A stretch of DNA of 54,560 bases from the NCBI GenBank assembly GCA_030765605.1, contig JAVCCG010000092.1, positions 1 to 54,560 on the forward strand, written 5' to 3'. The notes under the pieces were generated by a model, which saw only the letters and a list, made by a program, of their open reading frames with translations, was not told the DNA's origin and searched no databases. The position numbers were made by a program, and so were the translations under genes. This document shows positions 24,152-33,045 of the stretch, piece after piece. The DNA comes from Candidatus Alcyoniella australis (GTDB lineage Bacteria; Lernaellota; Lernaellaia; JAVCCG01; Alcyoniellaceae). Position 1 is the stretch's first letter; each line of letters starts with the position of its first letter.

Positions 24152-24180
24152 TTGACAGGCGCTGTGCGCTCCCATAGCCT
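24152..24180 (+). promoter_or_regulatory. Putative promoter of the CapA-type gene
   Basis: Consensus TTGACA (24152-24157), 17 bp, TAGCCT (24175-24180). The -10 is poor and lies only 9 bp before the ATG, so either initiation is nearly leaderless or the pair is fortuitous. Confidence 0.25.
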
Positions 24181-24189
24181 GCCAACGAA

Positions 24190-25272
24190 ATGAGACGCAT
24201 CCCGCTTTTATTACTGGTGCTGACGGCCGTTGTGCTGCTCGGCGCGTGCGACGAGCCGGTCGAAATCAGCGGCCCGGAGCCGGTGCGCGCGCAGATCGAG
24301 AACCGCGGCGACGCAGCGGTCACCGTGTTGTTTGTCGGCGACACGATGCTCGACGATTTGGCCCTGCCGTTTATCAACGCCCACGGCTACGACTATCCCC
24401 TGGCCGGCCTGGCGCCGCTGGTGCGCGACGCGGACGTGGCCGTGGTCAACCTCGAAGTGGCGGTGACCAACGAGCGCTGCGATCGCCAGAGCAAGAAATA
24501 CGCCTATCACATGCGCCCCGAGGGCCTGGACGCCCTGCGTCGGGCGGGATACGACGCGGTGGTGCTGGCCAACAACCACACCCGCGACTGCGGCGATGGC
24601 GGGCTGCAACAGATCCTCGATCTGTGCGAGCAGGCCGGGCTGCAGCATGCGGGCGCGGGCATGAACGAGAATGCGGCGCGCCGCGGCCTGCTGTTCGACG
24701 TGGCAGGGACCAAGGTCGGGCTGCTGGCCTACTACGGCTCGGGCACGTTCCGCAGCCGCGGCGACCAGGCGCCGCTCAACCTCGATTTAATAAAACCCGA
24801 CGTGCGCCGCATGCGCACCCACGCCGACGTGGTGATCGTCCACTTCCACTGGGGCAAGAACTACAAATCGAGCCCCACGGCCAAGATGCAGCAAATCGCC
24901 CGCGAGGTGCTCGATGCGGGGGCCGACTTGATCGTGGGCGACGGCGCGCACATCATGCAGCCGGTGGGCATGATCGAGGGCAAACCGGTGATCTACTCGC
25001 TGGGCAACGGCACCTTCGGCACGGGCAACAACCGCGCGGAGTTCGCCATGATGGCCCAGGTCGTAATCGAGGATAAACGCTTGGCGCGGATCGAGTTCAT
25101 CCCGATCCACACCCAAAACCGCAACCCCGACGTGCTGTTCCAGACCCGGCTGCTCGAAGGCCGCGAAGCCGAAAAAGTGCTCGACGATCTGGCCGACAGC
25201 TCACGCCGCCGCGGCGCCAAAATCAAGATCGAATCGGGCGGCCCGCGCCCCATCGGCGTGCTTGAGCTTTAA
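24190..25272 (+). CDS. CapA-family (metallophosphatase-fold) lipoprotein
   Basis: A 360-residue lipoprotein (lipobox LLGAC). The CapA/PgsA fold carries VLFVGDTMLDD, VVNLEVAVTN, VVLANNHTRDCGDGG, VHFHWGKNY and GAHIMQPVGM, which are the ordered Asp/Asn/His motifs of this calcineurin-like family. Family members anchor or attach poly-gamma-glutamate in Bacillus. In Gram-negatives the role is usually unknown, and no pgsB/pgsC is visible here. It is monocistronic, and the next gene has its own promoter. Confidence 0.85.
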   Translation: MRRIPLLLLVLTAVVLLGACDEPVEISGPEPVRAQIENRGDAAVTVLFVGDTMLDDLALPFINAHGYDYPLAGLAPLVRDADVAVVNLEVAVTNERCDRQSKKYAYHMRPEGLDALRRAGYDAVVLANNHTRDCGDGGLQQILDLCEQAGLQHAGAGMNENAARRGLLFDVAGTKVGLLAYYGSGTFRSRGDQAPLNLDLIKPDVRRMRTHADVVIVHFHWGKNYKSSPTAKMQQIAREVLDAGADLIVGDGAHIMQPVGMIEGKPVIYSLGNGTFGTGNNRAEFAMMAQVVIEDKRLARIEFIPIHTQNRNPDVLFQTRLLEGREAEKVLDDLADSSRRRGAKIKIESGGPRPIGVLEL

Positions 25273-25296
25273 AAAATCAGCCCCGTTCGTTTTTGC

Positions 25297-25326
25297 TTGA
25301 CTTCGTGGCATTTGGTTGCATAAAAT
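25297..25326 (+). promoter_or_regulatory. Strong-looking sigma-70 promoter of the ATPase/RloB operon
   Basis: TTGACT (25297-25302), 18 bp, TAAAAT (25321-25326), each one mismatch from consensus, 69 bp before the ATPase ATG. It is one of the best promoter matches in the window and marks the start of an AT-rich acquired unit. Confidence 0.6.
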
Positions 25327-25395
25327 AGCCCTATTCTTGTTGGCGCAAGCCAATAGCTCTAAACTCACAACGTCGCAACACCAAGGCCTGCACTG

Positions 25396-26703
25396 ATGCT
25401 TATCGAGTTCAGCGTTGCCAATTTCCTCTCCTTTAAAGAGCGCGTGACGTTCAGCATGCTGGCCTCCAAGGCCTCCGAAAACCCGGAGAACGTCTTTCAG
25501 CCGGAATCCGCCTCCGGCAATCTTTCCCTGCTGAAAACGGCCGCGATCTACGGCGCCAATGCCTCTGGCAAATCCAATCTGATCGATGCCTTCTTCTTCA
25601 TGAGAAGTTTTGTTCTCAACTCGGTCAAGCAAGGGAGTACTGACCAGAAAATAGCCAGAAGGCCTTTCAAAATCGACCAAGGGTGTATCGATAAACCAAG
25701 CTACTTCAATCTGGTGTTCATATATGAGGGAATCGAATATGATTATGGTTTCGAGATTGACAATCATCGTGTACACCGGGAGTGGCTAAAGATTCGTCAA
25801 TCGAAAAAACAGGCCCTTGTTTTCGACCGCAGATTCTCCAAAGCGAAAAATAAAGAAGGCTACCAGTATAAAAAGGGAACTGCCTGGCAAGGGGAGTGGA
25901 AATCGATCCAGAGCGTTACACGCCCTGACTCGCTGTTTCTATCCGTGGCATCACAGTTCAATAATGAAATCACCGAAAACGTGACTGATTATTTTCGGAC
26001 TTATTTAGAAAAAATAATCCCTGAGACAATTGATACTAATAATCCTATCTTTACCAATGAACTTGCATTACAAAGCGTGGCCCATAAGTTCATTCTTAAT
26101 TATTTAAAGAAAGCCGACTTAGGTATAGTTGATTTCAATGTTAGTAAGGTCCCGCTTACCGAAAATCAGTATGAATTTGTTACTGCAATATCAAAGATAT
26201 TTAATCGACCTTCACTTAAAAATGAATTTACCGATAAGGTTAAGTATAACTACGACACTACAACCATCCATAGCGGCGTCGATTTGAAGGGAAACCCTGC
26301 AAATATTGAATTTACGCTCAATGAAGAATCCGATGGCACCAGAAAGTTTTATACCTTATCAGGACCTCTTTTTAAAGTGTTATATAAAGGCAGCGTCTTA
26401 ATCGTCGACGAATTGGACGCCCGCTTGCATTCATTGCTGACCCGTTGGCTGATCGGGCTTTTCCATAATCCCAAAACGAACCCTAAAAACGCACAACTGA
26501 TCTTCGCAACCCACGACGCGGGTTTACTCGATAGGAAGCTGCTGCGCCGTGATCAAATTTGGTTCACTGAAAAAGGCGAGGACAGCGCCACCAAGCTGTA
26601 TTCGCTGTGGGACATCAAGATTCGCAATAAAGAGGATATCCGCAAAGGCTACCTGATGGGCCGTTACGGAGCGATCCCGTTCCTTGAACAGAATGGGGAC
26701 TAA
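25396..26703 (+). CDS. ATP-binding AAA15/ABC-type ATPase, RloA/AbiLi-like (putative defence)
   Basis: A 435-residue ATPase of the class found with RloB, AbiLii or TOPRIM partners. It opens with the typical IEFSVANFLSFKE strand, Walker A GANASGKSN (53-61), an ABC-signature-like ESDGTRKFYTLSG and Walker B VLIVDELDARLH with an H-loop-like FATHDAG. In such systems (AbiL, PARIS and OLD-like) the ATPase senses infection and controls the partner nuclease. The gene is visibly more AT-rich than its flanks, has its own promoter, and overlaps rloB by 11 bp. The ATG at 25396 has no clear ribosome binding site. Confidence 0.8.
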   Translation: MLIEFSVANFLSFKERVTFSMLASKASENPENVFQPESASGNLSLLKTAAIYGANASGKSNLIDAFFFMRSFVLNSVKQGSTDQKIARRPFKIDQGCIDKPSYFNLVFIYEGIEYDYGFEIDNHRVHREWLKIRQSKKQALVFDRRFSKAKNKEGYQYKKGTAWQGEWKSIQSVTRPDSLFLSVASQFNNEITENVTDYFRTYLEKIIPETIDTNNPIFTNELALQSVAHKFILNYLKKADLGIVDFNVSKVPLTENQYEFVTAISKIFNRPSLKNEFTDKVKYNYDTTTIHSGVDLKGNPANIEFTLNEESDGTRKFYTLSGPLFKVLYKGSVLIVDELDARLHSLLTRWLIGLFHNPKTNPKNAQLIFATHDAGLLDRKLLRRDQIWFTEKGEDSATKLYSLWDIKIRNKEDIRKGYLMGRYGAIPFLEQNGD

Positions 26704-27331
26704 TCCTTTGTCTCGGAGAAGACGTAAATCAATCAAGAAAATTAATCCGAGACCTCGAATTTTGATCGCATGTGAAGGTACAAAAACCGAACCCAATTAT
26801 CTGCGTGGATTTCAACAACAGCAAAAACGGCGAAGGCCGAGTCCGCTGTTTGAGATCGTTCCAGGCAAGGGCAGACGAACCGACCCCTGCAACCTTGTGA
26901 GATTCGCCCTTGATAAGAAGAAAGAAAGTGAGAGAGAACGCCTGCCTTATGATGCGACATGGTGCGTATTTGATTACGATAATCGCCCGAAAATCGATAT
27001 AGCAATACAGCTCGCCGAGTCCAACGGAATCAAGATCGCCTTTTCCAATCCATGCTTCGAGCTCTGGTATCTATTACACTTCGATGAACAACACGCTGAG
27101 ATAGAGGGAAAACAGCTAGTTCGTAAATTGAAAACATACATTCCAGGATATAAAAAATCTATGAATGGACTCTACGAGCGTTTGCTTCCACAAATGTCTG
27201 ATGCCGATGGCAGGGCCCGTAATCTACAGGTACTACATATTAGTGCAAAGCGACCTGAGGTCAGCAATCCGTCTACTACAGTCTATTCATTGATGGAAGA
27301 TCTGACGCGATTGTATGACAAGGCTTTATAG
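26693..27331 (+). CDS. rloB: RloB-family protein, TOPRIM-like putative effector
   Basis: A 212-residue protein with a very basic start (SRRRRKSIKK), then ILIACEGTKTEPNYLRGF (Glu28 and Glu33) and WCVFDYDN (Asp94 and Asp96). This has the order and spacing of a TOPRIM-like metal site. NPCFELWYLLHF is a hallmark of the RloB family. RloB/AbiLii partners of AAA15 ATPases act in abortive phage defence, and nuclease activity is inferred. The ATG at 26693 lies inside the ATPase gene (11-bp overlap), so the two are coupled. The TTG at 26684 is an unlikely alternative. It ends 15 bp before the convergent propeller gene. Confidence 0.85.
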   Translation: MGTNPLSRRRRKSIKKINPRPRILIACEGTKTEPNYLRGFQQQQKRRRPSPLFEIVPGKGRRTDPCNLVRFALDKKKESERERLPYDATWCVFDYDNRPKIDIAIQLAESNGIKIAFSNPCFELWYLLHFDEQHAEIEGKQLVRKLKTYIPGYKKSMNGLYERLLPQMSDADGRARNLQVLHISAKRPEVSNPSTTVYSLMEDLTRLYDKAL

Positions 27332-27346
27332 TCCGAACCTCATCTA

Positions 27347-28582
27347 TCACCGCACCAGCTTCAGTAAAACCAACTTATTCTGATCGCTGACCGCGATGGT
27401 CGTGCCGATCGCCGCGATGCCGCTCAGCGGCTGTTCGCCCACCGCGTACTCGGCTTGGGGCACCAGGTCAACGGCTTCGAGGCTGTAGAGTTTCCCCGAT
27501 GCCATCTCGATCACCAGCCGCTCACCGATCTGCACGTGCAGCGCCGAGCCCGGGGGCTCGAACTCGACCCCGCCGTGGAGCTGGGCGCTCTTGACCTTCT
27601 GGCGGTAGATCGAGGCTCGCGGCCGACCGTCGGTGGCCTTGGTGTAATGATGCACGAAACGCCAGCTCTCATCGCCGTCGAGTAAGACGTACTCGCCGGG
27701 CACCGGGTAGTTGTAGCGCACGCGCAGGCTCTGGGGCCTAAAGCACAGCAGCCCGCGGGTCGAAGCGTAAAAGGCACGGCCCTCGGGAAAGACCAGTATT
27801 GGCTCGGACCCGGGCAGCATGCCGCCGGGCAGCGATCCGCGTTTGCTCGCGTCCGCGGCATTGAAAGCGGTCAACTCGCGCTCGCCGGGCACAAAAACGA
27901 TCTGCTCGTGGAACACCGGCGCGGCCACGGCCGGTGCATCGAGCTTGGCGCTGCGCATCTGTTCGCCGTCCGCGATTCTGCGCGCCACGAGTTGATCGGG
28001 ACTCGCGATCCAGATCAGCTCGCCTTGAATCGCGTTACGCCAGGCGTCGGTGCCCACCAGCGCGTCCACGCGCCTGGGCAGGCCCCAGCCCGGCTGCTGG
28101 AACACCACCTGCTTCTCGCCGGGGCGCAGGGCGATCAGCCGCTGCGCGTCCTGCAGCAGCCACACGCCGTTGATAAGCTCCGGCGCGGCCACGATCCCCG
28201 GACCAGCGGACAGGCCGCTGTCCCAAACCGTTGACGAGCCCGCCTGCAAATCGAAGCTGAGCACCAACAGCCTGCCGTCCTTTTGGGCAGCCCCGGCCAC
28301 CAGCACCGTGCCGTCGTGTAGCGCCAAAATCGGACAGACCTGCTGCGGATCCAGCTCGGCTTTGGCCGCGATACTCTGCGGCCCGCTCGTGCTTCCGGCC
28401 TGAATGCAGATCAGCGTGGATTTGCCCGCATCAAAGGCGCAGGCCGTTCCCGGATCAATCATCAGCGGCGCGCTCAACGGTCCCACGCCCTGGGCGCTGG
28501 TCAGCACCTCGAAACTGTCGGCCGCGGCAAGGGTCGGTATAATCAACAGCAGGGCCAGAGCGCACAGCGCAATTTTGTTCAT
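27347..28582 (-). CDS. Exported beta-propeller-like protein
   Basis: A 411-residue protein with a signal peptide (about 1-21, ending TLAAA) and repeating beta-strand blocks of about 45 residues (LHDGTVLVAGAAQKDGRLLVLSFDL, then GERLVIEMASGKLYSLE), as in PQQ/WD40-type propellers. No catalytic motif is visible. PQQ-binding tryptophan-docking motifs are not obvious, so it is more likely a binding or display protein. It is convergent with rloB, 15 bp apart. The start has AAGGAGA just upstream. Confidence 0.6.
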   Translation of the reverse strand: MNKIALCALALLLIIPTLAAADSFEVLTSAQGVGPLSAPLMIDPGTACAFDAGKSTLICIQAGSTSGPQSIAAKAELDPQQVCPILALHDGTVLVAGAAQKDGRLLVLSFDLQAGSSTVWDSGLSAGPGIVAAPELINGVWLLQDAQRLIALRPGEKQVVFQQPGWGLPRRVDALVGTDAWRNAIQGELIWIASPDQLVARRIADGEQMRSAKLDAPAVAAPVFHEQIVFVPGERELTAFNAADASKRGSLPGGMLPGSEPILVFPEGRAFYASTRGLLCFRPQSLRVRYNYPVPGEYVLLDGDESWRFVHHYTKATDGRPRASIYRQKVKSAQLHGGVEFEPPGSALHVQIGERLVIEMASGKLYSLEAVDLVPQAEYAVGEQPLSGIAAIGTTIAVSDQNKLVLLKLVR

Positions 28583-28606
28583 CGGCTCTCCTTGGGTCGG
28601 GCATTT

Positions 28607-28635
28607 ATTGTACCGTCAGCAAGGCGTCGCGTGAA
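28607..28635 (-). promoter_or_regulatory. Putative promoter of the propeller gene
   Basis: On the minus strand, TTCACG (28630-28635), 17 bp, TACAAT (28607-28612), 25 bp before the ATG. Confidence 0.35.
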
Positions 28636-28720
28636 GCGATTGCCGTGCCGATGATGACGCCCCGCGCGGCGATGTGCTACATTTTGCCCTCAATTCTCAG
28701 CCGAGGACGTTGCCGAAAAA

Positions 28721-31612
28721 ATGCGATACCGAATCTTCGACGCTCTGGCCAAGCTCTGCTCACGCAGACCATTGGTCGTGATGTTGGTATCGCTGGCGAT
28801 CACCGCGTTTTTCGGCGTATGCGCCTCCCGGTTGACGATCAATCTCGGATTTTTAGAGCTGCTCTCCGACGAAAATCCCGAGGTGCGGCGGGTGATCGAT
28901 GTGCTTGAGAGCATGGGCAGCATGGACTACGTATTCGTGGTGCTCACCGCCGACGAGCCGGCAACGGTGCGGCGCTTTGCCCACCAACTCAAGCCCGAGC
29001 TGTTGGCCGACCCGGAGATCGTCAACCGCGTGACCTTTCGCGTGGACACCGATTTTTTCCTCGACCACATGCTGCTCTATGCGCAGCCCGACGACCTGCG
29101 CGAGTTGGTCGATTTTTTAGGCCGCCGCGAGCCCGAGCTGCGCCAGACGTTTAGCAACCTGCATTTGGCGCCGTTCGTGCGCGGGTTCGCCGAAATCCTC
29201 GACCGCGAGATCGTCGAGGAAAACGACATCGACGACCCGCAGGCCGCAGTCGATCAGCTCGAGGGGCTGCAAAATTTCTTCGAGCTACAGCACGACTACC
29301 TGCGCGTCGGCGGTCGACCCGAGGACGCTGATCCGGGCGATGCGCTGCTGCGGATGTTCGTGGGCAACGGCGAGGACTCGGCCGCCATGGGCGACGGCTA
29401 TCTGGACAACGAGGCCGGCACCACGCTGATGCTGATGATGATGCCCTCGCACCCGGGTGACGACTACGTGTTCAACACCGCGGTGATGCGATACATCGAG
29501 CAGTGCGTGCAGCGGGTCTCCGAGCAAATGCCCGACAGAGCGGTCGAGGTGCGCATCGCGGGCAACATCGCGGTAATGAGCGACGAGCACCAGGCGATCG
29601 TCCACGACATGCTGCTGACCTCGATCCTGAGTTACGTGCTGGTGATGCTGGTCTTTCTGATCTTTTTCCGCCGTTTCTCCGATCTGTTCCTGGTCGGCTC
29701 GGCGCTGCTACAGACGCTGATCTGGACCTTCGGCATCACCTACCTCTATATCGGCTACCTGTGCTTTACCACAGCGTTCTTCGCCGCAATGCTGCTCGGG
29801 TTGGGGATCGACTTCTCGATTCACGTGGTGATCCGCTACGGCGAAGAGCTAAAGCGAATCATGGACACCACGGGCAAGATCGACGTGGATCGCGCCATGC
29901 GCCGCGCGATAACCGGCGCCGGACCCGGAGTCGTCACCGGCGGGCTGACCACTGCCGGAGCGTTTCTGGCGCTGATGATTGCGCGCTTCCAGGGCATCGC
30001 CCAGCTCGGGTTTGTGGCGGGCTGCGGGATCATCTTCACCTTGATTATTATGCTCACTACGCTGCCCGCATCGATCGCCATGCGCGACCACAGATTCCCG
30101 CCCAAGATCAAGGCGCGCAATCTCACCGATCTGCTGCCGCTGGGCAGGCTGGCCCGTTTCATCACGCGCCACCACCGTCCGACGTTCGTGGTGCTGATGG
30201 CCTTCAGCTTGGTGATGCTGATCTTCGCCAGCCAAAGTAAGTTCAACTACAACTACCGTGAGCTTGAACCCCTGAACAGTCCGGGGATCAAGGCCAACGA
30301 CTACGTTGAGGAGAAGTTCGGCCGCAGCGTCGATTACTTCATCAGCCTGTTCCACTTCGGCTGCCCCGATTGCGTGGTCCAACGCTCGGCGCGCATCGCG
30401 CGCTACGCGCTTAGCAGCCCCAACCTTCCGCCGCTGATGAGCTGGGAGCGCAACCTGCTCGCCGCCATTGAGATGCACGAGCAGGAGCAGCTGTTCTCGC
30501 AGATCAAGGCGCGGGCCGTGGAGCTGGACCAGTTGCCCACGATCTCGGAGAGCGAGTCGCTGTCGGACTACTTACCCCTGGAACAGGGACGCAAACTGGC
30601 TATCGCCAGGGACGCGATCGAACCACTCTCGCGGGTCAATGTACTCAGCCGACCCGACTCCGACACGCAGTTTCTTGCCCAGGACACAACGGCGCTGGTT
30701 TCGTCGCTGGGCTATTTACGCGGCGAGGTTCAGGCGATCCTCGAACTGGCGATCATCGGCTCGGACTGGGATGTCGAGGACCAGGCGCGACTGACCCTGG
30801 CCGCCCTGGACCGTCTGCTTGGCGAGGTGCGCGCCGCTGAGGGCGATCCGCTACGACTCGCGGGAGCAACGGCTTTCCAACGTGAGATCGGCGACGAGGC
30901 GGCCGCGCTGCTGGGCCATCTCAAGGCCTCGGCCGACGGCCGACCGCTGCGCTGGTCCGACCTGCCGCCGGAGCTGGTTGACCAATACGTGGGCTTCAAC
31001 GGCAACGTGCTGTTCTATTCCTACCCGTCCCAGGACGTGTGGAACGAGACCTTCCTCAAGCGAATCATCCGCGAGGTCAAGCAGGTCGACGAGAACATCG
31101 TCAGCACGGCCTCGATTTTCCTGGCGATCGTCACCGAGGTCAAACAGGACTTCCAAAGTTCGGTCTGGTTATGCGTGGCCGCGGTGATCGTGCTGCTGCT
31201 GATCGACTTCCGCCGACTACGCACCGTGATGCTGGCGTTGATACCACTGGCCTTTGGCACGCTGTGGATGGTCGGGATGTTGGCCTTCTTCCACGAGCAG
31301 TTCAACTTGGCCAACGTCTCGGTGGTGCCAATGATCATCGGCATCGGCGTGGACAACGGCGTGCACATGATCCACCGCTATCGCATGGAAAAGGAAAACC
31401 GCATCGAGATGGCCGTAACTCACACCGGCCGGGCGATCTTCCTTTCGAGCCTGACCACCATGCTGTGCTTCGGCACGATCATCTTCGCCTCGTACATCGC
31501 CCTGGCCTCCCTGGGCCAGCTGCTGACCATCGGCATCGTCTGCTGCTTCTTCTCCGGCGTGCTGTTCCTGCCGGTGATGCTCAAGTTCATCGAGGGGCGC
31601 TGGGAGATCTAG
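28721..31612 (+). CDS. MMPL/RND-superfamily exporter (HpnN-like)
   Basis: A 963-residue two-fold repeated membrane protein. Each half has one helix (about 18-37 and 488-506), a large periplasmic loop, and five clustered helices (about 300-450 and 830-955). GLGIDFSIHVVIRYGEEL and GIGVDNGVHMIHRYRME are the paired TM4-type segments whose Asp residues carry protons in MMPL/RND pumps. GFLELLSDENPEVRR after helix 1 is typical of hopanoid-type HpnN and related lipid exporters. The substrate is probably a lipid, but this cannot be decided here. No hopanoid genes are nearby. It is monocistronic. Confidence 0.85.
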   Translation: MRYRIFDALAKLCSRRPLVVMLVSLAITAFFGVCASRLTINLGFLELLSDENPEVRRVIDVLESMGSMDYVFVVLTADEPATVRRFAHQLKPELLADPEIVNRVTFRVDTDFFLDHMLLYAQPDDLRELVDFLGRREPELRQTFSNLHLAPFVRGFAEILDREIVEENDIDDPQAAVDQLEGLQNFFELQHDYLRVGGRPEDADPGDALLRMFVGNGEDSAAMGDGYLDNEAGTTLMLMMMPSHPGDDYVFNTAVMRYIEQCVQRVSEQMPDRAVEVRIAGNIAVMSDEHQAIVHDMLLTSILSYVLVMLVFLIFFRRFSDLFLVGSALLQTLIWTFGITYLYIGYLCFTTAFFAAMLLGLGIDFSIHVVIRYGEELKRIMDTTGKIDVDRAMRRAITGAGPGVVTGGLTTAGAFLALMIARFQGIAQLGFVAGCGIIFTLIIMLTTLPASIAMRDHRFPPKIKARNLTDLLPLGRLARFITRHHRPTFVVLMAFSLVMLIFASQSKFNYNYRELEPLNSPGIKANDYVEEKFGRSVDYFISLFHFGCPDCVVQRSARIARYALSSPNLPPLMSWERNLLAAIEMHEQEQLFSQIKARAVELDQLPTISESESLSDYLPLEQGRKLAIARDAIEPLSRVNVLSRPDSDTQFLAQDTTALVSSLGYLRGEVQAILELAIIGSDWDVEDQARLTLAALDRLLGEVRAAEGDPLRLAGATAFQREIGDEAAALLGHLKASADGRPLRWSDLPPELVDQYVGFNGNVLFYSYPSQDVWNETFLKRIIREVKQVDENIVSTASIFLAIVTEVKQDFQSSVWLCVAAVIVLLLIDFRRLRTVMLALIPLAFGTLWMVGMLAFFHEQFNLANVSVVPMIIGIGVDNGVHMIHRYRMEKENRIEMAVTHTGRAIFLSSLTTMLCFGTIIFASYIALASLGQLLTIGIVCCFFSGVLFLPVMLKFIEGRWEI

Positions 31613-31782
31613 CCCGGTGATGCAGGGCGAGAAGCGACGGATCTACAAAAACCCTTTTTTTCCAGCAGGGTGCGGCTTGCCTTCTTCATGAAGGGCGTTA
31701 GAAAAAAATTATATTGTCGCGGTCAAAATAGAAAATGAGGTGTTAAAAATAATCCCGGGGACTTTTCAGCGCTTTATTTCCG

Positions 31783-31801
31783 GAAGGTGAAACTCACCTT
31801 C
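31783..31801 (-). other. Perfect hairpin downstream of the SEC-C gene
   Basis: An 8-bp stem (GAAGGTGA/TCACCTTC) with a 3-nt loop, 10 bp past the SEC-C stop. There is no T-run on the minus strand, so it is not a classical terminator. The rest of the 199-bp gap at 31613-31811 is AT-rich, with no gene seen. Confidence 0.4.
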
Positions 31802-31811
31802 GAGAGGTGCC

Positions 31812-31985
31812 TCAAGAGGCGGTTTTACAATTTTTCGCCATGAGCTTAGAGCGCATTTTTCCGTCCGATTCCATGTGGCATTTCTTGTACTTTTTTCCGC
31901 TTCCGCACCAACAGAGATCATTTCTCCCCAGGTTCGGAATAGGTTCCGGCTCGCCGAGGCCAAAAAGATTCTTTATAAGTCCCAA
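31812..31985 (-). CDS. SEC-C zinc-motif miniprotein, TTG start
   Basis: A 57-residue protein ending in the SEC-C zinc motif GRNDLCWCGSGKKYKKCH, as found at the SecA C-terminus, where it binds SecB and ribosomes, and in many small proteins. The frame is open to 32144, but the start is placed at the TTG at 31985 because a perfect AAAGGAGGT lies 5 nt upstream. The family layout (LGLIKNLFGLGEPEP then GRND) also begins there. This avoids overlap with the decayed hydrolase. The function of stand-alone SEC-C miniproteins is unknown, and a chaperone or translocon adaptor is possible. Confidence 0.75.
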   Translation of the reverse strand: MGLIKNLFGLGEPEPIPNLGRNDLCWCGSGKKYKKCHMESDGKMRSKLMAKNCKTAS

Positions 31986-32133
31986 ACGGCGACCTCCTTT
32001 CAGCTTCCATGGTTCATCGCTCCGCTCAACATCTCCCGCCCAACCTTGTATAGCACGTCCGATCCTGCCTGTACAAAACCTAGCCTGCATCCTCACTGTC
32101 CGGTCAGGTGAGCTTTCCCGGTTTTGTGGTTTA

Positions 32134-32872
32134 TCACTTTCCATCAGCTCCGGAAGAATCAGTTAATCGATCGATCCAATCGGCCATGGTCTTCAGCGCC
32201 AGGCCGATATTGCCCACCTGGCAGTGGTTGTGCGCCTGGGTCTCGCGGGTGAAGACTTCGGCAGTGAGCGAACGGGCGTTGCAAAGCGCCCTGACCTGCT
32301 GCCTGTGCATCTTGAACGGGATGAAGTGATCGTTGCGTCCGGTGAGGATCAGCACGTCCTGGGTCACGCGATCTGAGCAGAGGTTGGCGGCGCTGAGCTG
32401 CTTGATGGTGTCCAGCCCCTGCATCGGCAATGTGGTGTTCGTGATGTAGAGCATCTGGCCGATGCTCCAGGCGTGCATCGGATCCTTCTTCATTTTGCTC
32501 AATGTCACCCGGTCGCTAAAATCACGGAAGTGGTTGAAGAACAGCATGCCCAGCTGCTGGGCCACGAGATTGGGAAAGCGCATGTAATCGTAGGCAATGG
32601 CCGAGGCGATCACGCGCTGGATGCGCGGCTCGAACGCTGCGGCGCGCAGGCACAGCCAGCCGCCGGTCGGCCAGCGCCGCATCGGCCAACGCGAGCATCT
32701 CGCGCTTCCAGTCGTCGAAAGTCTCGACCTTGGCGCCCACGCGCTGCATATCCTCCAGCCGCGCGTAGCCCATGGAGTACCAACGATTGAGCTGGTAGTT
32801 GGACAGCTGCTTGGGGTGAAACTTGTTGTAGCCCTGCGGGAACTCGAACTTGTACGCGCCGCGTTGTTCCAT
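32134..32872 (-). pseudogene. Decayed FrsA-like alpha/beta hydrolase
   Basis: Two frames carry the two ends of one alpha/beta hydrolase. The front frame (ATG at 32872 behind GAGGG) encodes SMGYARLEDMQRVGAKVETF and DDWKREMLALADAALADRR, the N-terminal helical part of FrsA or pseudooxynicotine-hydrolase-like enzymes. The back frame encodes LCLRAAAFEPRIQRVIASAI, the VLILTGRNDHFIP Asp strand and ETQAHNHCQVGN with the catalytic His. The join near 32660-32690 drops the segment that normally has the GxSxGG nucleophile elbow and roughly 100 residues before it. This is therefore an internal deletion plus a frame change. It is divergent from the metallophosphoesterase gene. Confidence 0.75.
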
Positions 32873-33045
32873 CTTTCCCTCGCCGACTAAAACGATTGTC
32901 CGCGATGCGGATTGGGCAATCATATCCCAAAGTTCTCGCAGAGCTATCAGATAATTCGAACCGATTGCCTCAGCCCTTGCGAAATTACTTGTCATGCAAT
33001 ATATATATGTTATTCATCTATTTTCCCTTACCGGCGGAGGCGCAA

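Noticed and set aside
25396-27331. Prophage or integrative element around the RloB cassette
   Set aside because: No integrase, phage structural gene, tRNA or attachment-site repeats are visible on either side.
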